64,000 bases of DNA from Xanthoparmelia taractica. Taxonomy: Eukaryota > Ascomycota > Lecanoromycetes > Lecanorales > Parmeliaceae. Both the position numbers and the translations under genes were made by a program. Below are positions 56,874-64,000 of this stretch, one piece after another (position 1 is the first letter of the stretch; each line of letters starts with the position of its first letter). The stretch covers positions 1-64,000 of the forward strand of contig JANQBS010000134.1 in the NCBI GenBank assembly GCA_033085395.1. The letters are read 5' to 3'. The notes beneath the pieces were generated by a model, which was given only the letters and a program-made list of their open reading frames with translations, did no database searches and was not told the DNA's origin.

Positions 56874-58287
56874 TTACTGGGACGCGCACTGCATTCTTTC
56901 AGCACCTTGTGGCCCGCCGTCTTCCTCATCCTCTTCCATGCTGGTAGCTCCTTGGGCTCTTCGTTGTCCGCTCTGGTCAACCTCCTCGAGAGGGAAATCA
57001 TCAATCATAGCGTCGCTAGGAGGCATAGCTTGTGGCTTGCGTTCAGGAAGGATTTGCTCAAGCATGGCGATTTTGTCAGGGGTGTTGAAACCTGGAGGGG
57101 GAAACTTGACGTCGAATTGAATGTAGAGATTACCGAAATCGTGGTGTCTTAATGAAGGCATGCCCTGGCCACGTATCATCTTCACCTCACCTTCTCATAT
57201 GTTAGCCACCATGCGTGTTTGCGGGAGGGGTATGATAGCTTACCTGGACTGATGACTTCTCCAGGCTCGATGTTCACCGTCAACCAACGATCATCCAAGT
57301 GCTCGATATGGATCGATCCTCCAGCAAGAGCAGTGAGGAGATCAATCTCGGCCTGGAAGAATAGATCGTCGTCTTTGCGTTGGAAGCGAGGATGCGGCTT
57401 TTGTTCGATTTCGAACTGAACGTCTCCTGCAAGAACTCCAGGCATCTGGTCTCCCTCTCCTCGGAAATCAATCTTGTGGCCGTTCTTGACCCCTTTATCG
57501 ACGTGCACATGAAGAACCTTTCGTTCGACGACGGTTTTCTTGCCGTGGCATCGCTTGCATCGGTCTTTGTCCCGAATGATCTCGCCTTCTCCCTGGCAAT
57601 CTGGGCACACCGTCTGGAATCGTTGGATCATCGGCCCCATTTGGCGCATCATAGTCTTCATCCCAGCGCCATTGCAGCCAGAGCATTGTTTTACGGCCCC
57701 TTCTTTCCCACCACGGCCATCACATGTCGGACAGATGACGGATTTTTGTAGGGCAAGCTTTGAGACCTTTCCTCGGTAGATGTCCTCCAACGACACTTTG
57801 TGGACGTGGTGAATAGTTCGTGCTTTCTTTGGGCCTTGTTCGCGCATACCGCCGCCGAACATTCCACCGAAGGCTCCACCACCTCCACCGAAGAATTGGG
57901 CGAACAAGTCCTCGGCTGCCATGCCTCCTCCGGCTCCACCTTGCTCTAAGCCCTCTTCGCCATACTGATCGTATATCTGACGCTTTTGAGGATCTGAGAG
58001 TGCTTCATAGGCGCGAGATAGGTCCTTGAACTTTTCGGCAGCCTCTGGATTGTGGGCATTTTTATCTGTAAGAGCGGGTTTTAGTCTTACGTATCTGATC
58101 ATGCCCAGAATATCATGTACCTGGATGATGCTTGAGTGCTCCCTTCTTGTACGCTGTCTTCAGCTCGGCTTCTGTGGCCGAAGGTCCCACCTGTTCAAGT
58201 AATGAGCGATGTACCACTTGGAATATACGGCTCTGTAAAATAGTGGCTTACCCCCAGAATATCATAGAACTTGGTCTCTTTGACCAT
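56874..58287 (-). CDS. YDJ1: Ydj1/Mas5-type Hsp40 co-chaperone, farnesylated
   Basis: Type I DnaJ protein that stimulates Hsp70 ATPase and delivers clients in the cytosol and at ER and mitochondrial surfaces. Exons in transcript order are 58287-58252, 58190-58121, 58065-57244 and 57190-56874, giving 414 aa. The J domain begins MVKETKFYDILGVGPSATEA, and its HPD motif is split by intron 2 (HP|D). A Gly/Phe-rich linker follows. The zinc-binding region (about 143-205) has four CxxCxGxG repeats: CPTCDGRG, CSGCNGAG, CPDCQGEG and CKRCHGKK. Two substrate-binding barrels and an acidic tail follow. The last four residues CASQ form the farnesylation box identical to yeast Ydj1. The 762-bp region shared with FCY1 is probably its heat-responsive promoter, though I did not find a convincing heat-shock element. 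Confidence 0.97.
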
Positions 58288-59049
58288 GGTGTCGTTGGTG
58301 AGAAGGACACGAGGTGATCAAAAATCGTGAAATAATTTTCCAAGGTTGATGTTATCGCTGAGTGTCGGGTTTTAAGACGTCACCGAGGTTTTGAGATCTG
58401 CTGGAGTCGAAGTCAGTGAGAAAAAGAACGGTTGCTTTTAATGATCTTCAGTTGCTGTGAAGGTTGACAGACCTAGGAAAGTGTCTTAACTGTAAGACGT
58501 ACCTCGTTAAGAAGATAGAGAGTGCTCAGAAGATTGAGGTATGGATAAGGAGTTAATCAGGGCTTCGAGAAAGTGAATCCGACACTTCTGTACTTGTGTG
58601 TTATGAATCTGCGTGTTGTTCCGAAGGAAACAGCTCGAAAGGCTTCAGAAGATTGAATCGAGAGACTTTGAAGACCCTGAACGTGCAGATTTCGCCGCGA
58701 TTCTAAGCGTTTCTCTAAGCCTTACAGCTGCCTAGCTCCGCCTTGCAAACTCGGGCAATCCAATCGTTCCTTACGGCTGATTACCTTATTACTGGATTAG
58801 AAATGAGTGATACATTATTCACTGCTGACTTCAGCATGTGTTGTTTTGCTACGGGCACAAATGTGGGAGGACTGAGTCGAAAGAAATCTAGCCTCAGCGA
58901 CTATTAATACACCGGGACGCTAATTTAGAGCAAGTAAAGTATTCAGCGCGCGATAAAGTACCGACATCCCGTCACGTCAACAGTTAAGGTATGGCGCATA
59001 TTGGGGGAAGTCATCTTGCTCCAAGATTGAAGCAAACATAATCACCAGC
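58288..59049. other. Divergent promoter YDJ1/FCY1
   Basis: 762 bp between divergent start codons. GAA/TTC triplets are frequent near 58630-58670 but not in a clean heat-shock-element array. No gene supported. Confidence 0.4.
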
Positions 59050-59614
59050 ATGGACTCAGATCCAGGATTCGTCGCTGCTGTAGAAGAAGCAAAGGCAGGA
59101 TTCGAGGAAGGAGGAGTCCCAATAGGCGCCTGTCTAGTTTCAAAGGAGGGGAAGATTCTTGGTAGAGGCCACAACATGCGAGTGCAGAAAGGGAGTGCAA
59201 CCCTACATGTAGGCCTTTCTAAGACTAGAGCCTAGATGCGAGCTCTGATGGGTTTCTTTTACTAAGGCAGAAATCTCGACTCTGGAAAACACCGGCAGGC
59301 TTCCCGCTTCTGCGTACAAAGGTGCTACGATGTACACCTCTTTATCGCCATGTGATATGTGCACCGGCGCCTGTGTGTTGTACAAGGTTGCTCGGGTTGT
59401 GATTGGGGAGAACAAAACCTTCGTTGGAGGTGAGGCATATCTCAAGCAGCGAGGAATCGAAGTCATCGTGCTGGAGAACCAAGAGTGCCAGCACCTGATG
59501 AGCAAGTTTATTAAAGAGAAGCCTGGCGTCTGGTAAGCCTAACCAAACGTACTGTACTTTATAATGCAGCCAGAACACTGAAAGAATTACAGGTATGAAG
59601 ACATTGGAGAATAA
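59050..59614 (+). CDS. FCY1: Cytosine deaminase, Fcy1 type
   Basis: Zinc-dependent deaminase converting cytosine to uracil in pyrimidine salvage; it also acts on 5-fluorocytosine. Exons 59050-59208, 59267-59532 and 59593-59614 give 148 aa, close to the family length. The zinc site is complete. The His-Ala-Glu motif is formed across intron 1 (ATLH|AEISTLENTGRL), with the Glu as proton shuttle. The two cysteines are in SPCDMCTGAC. The seven-codon last exon gives the end WYEDIGE, nearly the same as the end of yeast Fcy1. Without intron 1 the frame would stop after the HAE His, which confirms splicing. HEM12 converges on it, with only 81 bp between stop codons. Confidence 0.96.
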
Positions 59615-59695
59615 GCACAGGACGCTCTCAAATGCCCCTCAATGCTATGCTGTTTCTTTCGCATGGATGCGTGATGCGTGTTTCATTACCATTGC

Positions 59696-60948
59696 TCATA
59701 ACTTTGGTGCGCCTGCGACACGGTGTATCTCTTCAAAGAAGAACTTTAGGTCGTCTGGGTCAACTCCCGGTTGAACACCTGGGTCTCTTGTCAGCCTCTA
59801 CTAGACTGTAAGATCCTTGACGGTCTACTCACCATGCCCAAGATTCGCAACCCAGCCTTGTTTCCCACCTCCGAACCCCTTCACCATCTCTTCAACAGCC
59901 GCAGTGATAGTTTCTTTACCCCCATACAACACGCCAGGATCCATATTTCCTTGCAATGCCACTCGACCCTTGGCAATTTCCATGGCCTGTGCTGGGTCTT
60001 GCAGCCAATCGAGACCGACAACTTGATACCCCGAATCACATAGCTCGTCTAGAGCGTACCATGCGCCTTTGGCAAAAACGACCATCGGTACGGGTTCCAA
60101 GTTCATTGCTTGAAGTTGTCCAGGAAGTTGCTTCGAAATGTAGCGTAAATATGGAAGCGAGAACTCTCTAAAGGCAGTCGGCGACAGCTCTGCCGCCCAA
60201 GAGTCAAAGACCTGCACAATCTGTGCTCCAGCTTTGACCTGAAATGCCAAATACTGCACACACAGCTGAGCTATCTTCTGTAACAATTTCTTGCTCTCAC
60301 TAGGGTATTTGTAAACCCACGTCTTCGACTGCACAAACATTTTGCTTCCTCCTCCTTCGACCATGTAGCACAGTAATGTCCATGGTGCACCGCAAAAGCC
60401 GAATAGAGGTACTCGCCCGTTCAGTTTCTGTCTTGTCATTATAATGGCCTGGTATACGTAGGCCAGTTCTTTCTCTACATCCACACGCTTCGATATCAGA
60501 TCTTGGTACTGCCCGTCCGTAGGAGCCTTTAGAGGTTTCGGAAAATGGGGCCCTTTGCCGTCCAGCATCTCTACCGCCATGCCCATTGCCTGCGGTATGA
60601 CCAGTATGTCGGAGAATATAATGGCGGCATCAATGAGGCCATCGTAACGGTCGATGGGTTGAAGGGTAAGGGTGGAGGCGATTTCCGGGCTCCGGCAGCA
60701 TGCGAAAAAGTCATGGAACAATTTGGCTTCGTGGTACTCTGGGAGGTATCTCCCGGCTGCTGTTCCTTAGCAAGAATCCTCACGTCCATGAGTTCGATTG
60801 TTACCCTGGCGCATCACCCATATTGGTGGTCGTTCCACGCGTTCGCCTGCTCGACCTGTAAGCTTACGGATGGCTCTGGACCATTTGCGAGTATACCTCT
60901 TACCGCCCTTAGTAGTAGATCGTTCTGTAGAGGCGCAAAATTCGACAT
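59696..60948 (-). CDS. HEM12: Uroporphyrinogen decarboxylase
   Basis: Fifth enzyme of heme synthesis, decarboxylating uroporphyrinogen III to coproporphyrinogen III in the cytosol. Exons in transcript order are 60948-60897, 60846-60805, 60756-59833 and 59778-59696, giving 366 aa, the usual length. The start MSNFAPLQNDLLLRAVRGER and the invariant active-site block PPIWVMRQAGRYLPEYHEAK appear only when two tiny 5' introns (50 and 48 bp) around a 42-nt microexon are removed. The downstream blocks IIFSDILVIPQAMGM (catalytic Asp), GFCGAPWTLLCYM, VFDSWAAELSP and ALQGNMDPGVLYG follow. The last exon ends FEEIHRVAGAPKL. For intron 1 I used the third of three nearby AG sites because it alone gives the family sequence without insertion. 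Confidence 0.95.
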
Positions 60949-62068
60949 CGATGTTGTGTTTCAGAACATTACACAATGATCTGTACCTTAATATAGGTCG
61001 TACTTCGAATGAATATGTGCCCGGGCCCGAGCCTATATCGGACCTACTTTGAGCGCCGCTTTAAGTGACAGGGGATCTGTGGTATGAGATATCGTTTCCC
61101 ATCTCATTCTACTAGATGTCCCATGACTTTTTCTCTCTACACACTGCCTAGCATAGCAAAGTCGAATCCAATACATTAGTCAGGGGAAACCATACTTATC
61201 GGGCATCCTCCATTGACAAGACCGATAGCGCAGATCCCTTTGAAGAGAATGAAGCACCCCTGAAGCTGGCTCATGCAAGAAATGTCCAACGATCGATCCG
61301 AATTTAACTCGATTAACCCTGGAGCCCAGTCTCATATCTCGACACAGCTCCCTGCTACATCGTAATTGTGTGCGCGACTGCGAGAAATAACGGCTGATGA
61401 GCTAAGTATACCCTGTAAGACCAGGGGAGGTTCCCTGCGATTTCTTGTCTCGATCGAGCGGAGGTTTCCACTACGTCTTTGTGTTATCGTGTGACGAAAT
61501 AGAGTATACGCTCTTCTGTTTCGAGCGCTATTATTGCTGCTTATCAAAGGTGGGTGTCGCTTCCCTCCTTACGCAGCTGGCTCATTTGCGGAAGGGGAGT
61601 TTCTTGGTAGGAGCCAGGGGTGCAAAAGTCGGGCGTAGAGGGTGCGTGTAGCATGGCGAAGGTCCTGAACTCCCCTAAACAGATACGATAAGTCGATTCT
61701 ACTCTAATTGACCAGCGTAAAGGTGTGCATAACACAAGGGTCGTAGGTCTCAGGACTGTCAGAGTCTTTGAAGATCCACCTATAAGGACTTGAGAATCTC
61801 CAGATCTTTCATGCATATATATGTTCTTCCGTTCCTGATGCTTTGTCCTGCTCAAGCTATCTAAAATGTGCGCTCGACTCTCATTTAGCTATTATTCCCT
61901 TTCTGGAAAATTTTCTGTATATGTAAAAGGAACGCGACATTAAACATTACCCAACCAGCTTGACAATGATGATGCCAATTGACGAACGACAACAAGCACG
62001 ACGCAAATCGTTATACGTATCTCGTAAGCGACCACCCCTCGATCCGTTCATGCCCTGCCTTACATGCC
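60949..62068. other. Intergenic region
   Basis: 1.1 kb comprising the HEM12 promoter and the 3' flank of the membrane-protein gene. No coding frame is supported. Confidence 0.4.
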
Positions 62069-62840
62069 TTACAACAGTACTGTCGCCGCCGCCACGGCTC
62101 CCACAAACGCCCACACAATCCTCTCGATTCTTTTATGATCTGTCCCCGCACTGTCACTCGTCGCAGTCGCCACGCCCGCATCTACCGCCACCTTTGGCGC
62201 CGGGTTATCCGCGCTCCACTCCACGCCCGCCGTCGAAGCGTTGGTCTTATCGCTAATGAAAATGGCAACGCTAGTGACAGTCTCGGTGTCCTCATGGGGA
62301 TCCTTGAGTCGCAGTTCGCAGGGGCTGTACTGTTTGTATGGTGCAAGGGCGAGGGAGTACGACGGGAGGGAGGGGGTGGGGGACGTGGTTACATCGTGGG
62401 TGTACGATGAGGGATTCTGATAATCTAGCAGGAGAAGAATTTGACGTGCGTCAGCTAATGGCTTATCCAAGAATGATAATGGACGATAGTAGAGGGGAAA
62501 GAGCAAGAGAGTAAATAATGTACACACAGATGAAGCTACTCGAATCATTTCGATGCCAGCACACTATCTGCAGCACAGGCGCATGCTGCAATCCGTTTGC
62601 GACCCAAGACACGTCGATGGTGTCTTTGTACGAGGCTTGAATCCCGCTGCCATAGTGATCCGGGAAGGTCGGATAGGTGAAGTTGTAAAGGGGGAGGACG
62701 GTCGAGGTTGACGATGCGGGGAGAGCAGATTCGGTCGTGGTTTGAGAGGAAGCGAGGTGGAGGCAGTGGAGGAGGGTGAGGATGAGGATGAAGGTGGAGG
62801 AGGGGAAGAAGTGGTGAGGAATTGGCATGGGCATGGGCAT
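62069..62840 (-). CDS. Predicted type I membrane protein, unknown function
   Basis: I recognise no named family. Exons in transcript order are 62840-62528 and 62424-62069 around a 103-bp intron, giving 222 aa. A signal peptide is clear: MPMPMPIPHHFFPSSTF then ILILTLLHCLHLASS. The ectodomain has a conserved-looking core (PTFPDHYGSGIQASYKDTID then VSWVANGLQHAPVLQIVCWH), N-x-S/T sites and a short Cys pair. Near the C-terminus a basic stretch (TDHKRIERI) meets a hydrophobic segment VWAFVGAVAAATVLL ending at the stop. The order Lys/Arg then hydrophobic is unusual for a plain single-pass anchor, and a further small exon giving a cytosolic tail is possible. It may be a plasma-membrane or wall-associated protein; GPI attachment is not evident. 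Confidence 0.68.
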
Positions 62841-64000
62841 CGTGGATGTCTGTAAGTGTCTCTTTCCCCAGGTGTGGAATACTAATGAACAAAAGGTTCA
62901 TCGGCGGAATCGCGTGTTGCTTCACCCCCCACTCAGCCAGTCCGTTCGCTCAACGGGGCCACACGGACGCCTGTACGAGGTCCCCATGTTTGTGTGGGGG
63001 CTACATGTCTTTGTACATAGCTTGTACAACCCAACCAATTGGGCTGGCGACATGATGCCAGGTAAGTACATCATTATCCATGATTGGAAAACTTATCTTC
63101 CCAGTAGATTGAGAAGGCTAAAGACGCAGCTTGAACGCAAGTGTATTGGAAAAAACATGGACAATGATAGCGGACTTTATGACTTGTGAGATTCCGATAT
63201 TTACCCGAGGTTCTGTCCGCCCCCAGACTTGAACCTTCTTTATGACTTTGACCATTTTGGGGGTTTGATAAACTGTATTAAGGCCGAGCTAAAGGCGCTT
63301 TTCCTCAGTAATGAATGCACTTCATTTACAGCCTGGGGTTTTGATCTTAAAACTATTGTAAAATGCTTCTAAATAAAAATGAAATTGAAAATGCATATTA
63401 TTTTAAATGACTTTAATTCTACGATAAAATGTCTCTCTCTCGTTGTCGTGATCTCAAGGATTTTACGTATTTGGAATTCCTGGATTTTAGCGGCTAAGGT
63501 AGGTACTATTTATTGTGTCACCCCTAAGCCAATCGTATTCTCCATCTCTCATATCTCTTCGCTAAAACGTACCTTTTTTTTCTCGACTTTCAAGCGAATC
63601 CATCAAGAAGTTTAGGCGAGGAGGCGTTATTGTAGGTAGGGCTGAGCGTTGGGAGATTTTCTAAATCTTCTCAACCTCGCATACTTGAGGCCAACTTGAA
63701 TAATGGAAAAAGAAGTCTATAAAATTGTAGTGTTCATTGTGCGCTCTGAGTGGATGCTACCTTATCGGCTGGCGGAGGCGGAAATCCATCGAGGAAAGCC
63801 GTTGGTACCAAGACACTTGTACACCAATGGCATAATGACAAGTTTTGATCAGGTATCGGCGAGTCCAGAATTATGTCGAAGAGTAGAAATGTGATCTAGA
63901 CTGCTCTTATCATTCAGGACTTCCTAAAGCTCTCTGAGGCATTCCGTCACGGGGGCTGGTTGAGGAAGCTCGAAGTGTGATTGAAAATCAACCTTGCGGA
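62841..64000. other. AT-rich, gene-poor end of window
   Basis: 1.16 kb. The part from about 63190 to 63600 is visibly richer in A/T than the rest of the window and holds no long frame. A 63-codon frame at 63703-63894 begins with ATG but has no recognised motif. It may be a decayed element or simple intergenic DNA. Confidence 0.4.

Noticed and set aside
58288..59049. Heat-shock elements in the YDJ1/FCY1 promoter
   Set aside because: GAA and TTC triplets occur but not with the required alternating 2-bp spacing in three units.
63190..63600. RIP-mutated transposon relic
   Set aside because: The segment is A/T-rich, but no terminal repeats, target duplication or transposase remnant could be identified by eye.
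1..64000. tRNA genes, CRISPR arrays and bacterial-type operons
   Set aside because: No T-loop/acceptor-stem combination was seen by eye, no spaced direct-repeat array exists, and the gene structure is fungal throughout.

Overview
The window is nuclear DNA of a filamentous ascomycete (Pezizomycotina). Most genes are split by short 45-115 bp GT-AG introns, and the gene set is typically fungal: a GH18 chitinase, a SulP sulfate permease, Fcy1-type cytosine deaminase, Mex67, Bub2, Nto1, Snt2 and a Ca2+-regulated Agc1 carrier. Genes lie on both strands without operons, about one per 2.5 kb. I support 25 protein genes and see no rRNA, tRNA, CRISPR array or intact transposon.

Layout. 0-8 kb: an intracellular-type chitinase, a small secreted cysteine-rich protein, the GARP tethering subunit VPS53, and a WrbA/Pst2-type flavodoxin-like quinone reductase. 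8-18 kb: a HELQ-type DNA repair helicase (-) and the large chromatin reader SNT2 (+), divergent from it. 20-24 kb: sulfate permease (+) and a short-chain dehydrogenase (-). 24.8-33 kb: BUB2, a HhH-GPD DNA-glycosylase-like gene with an apparent frameshift near its end, the mitochondrial aspartate/glutamate carrier AGC1, the mitochondrial t6A enzyme QRI7 and a Myb/SANT protein. 33-37.6 kb: sparse, with two small conserved-looking genes of unknown function. 37.7-47 kb: NTO1 (NuA3), a Tra2-like RRM/RGG protein and the mRNA exporter MEX67. 48-56 kb: a Sel1-repeat Nif1-like protein, a GNAT protein with large simple-sequence insertions, and mitochondrial MSH1. 56.8-64 kb: the farnesylated Hsp40 YDJ1, FCY1, HEM12 and a predicted type I membrane protein; the last 1.1 kb is gene-poor.

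Main finding. The quinone reductase gene ends in UGA followed directly by CUAG, the best characterised eukaryotic stop-codon readthrough context. The frame then stays open for 81 more codons and ends in a typical prenylation box (KCVIL) with a second cysteine six residues upstream. This predicts two products from one mRNA: a 204-residue soluble enzyme and a rarer 286-residue form with a lipid anchor.

Secondary observations are the one-base frameshift in the HhH-GPD gene, a coding minisatellite and split GATA-like fingers in SNT2, stop-free 3n introns in MEX67 and the sulfate permease, a 27-bp direct repeat upstream of the sulfate permease, and a four-exon small gene with no recognised family. 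Exon boundaries were set by hand from splice consensus, frame and family conservation; none has transcript support.
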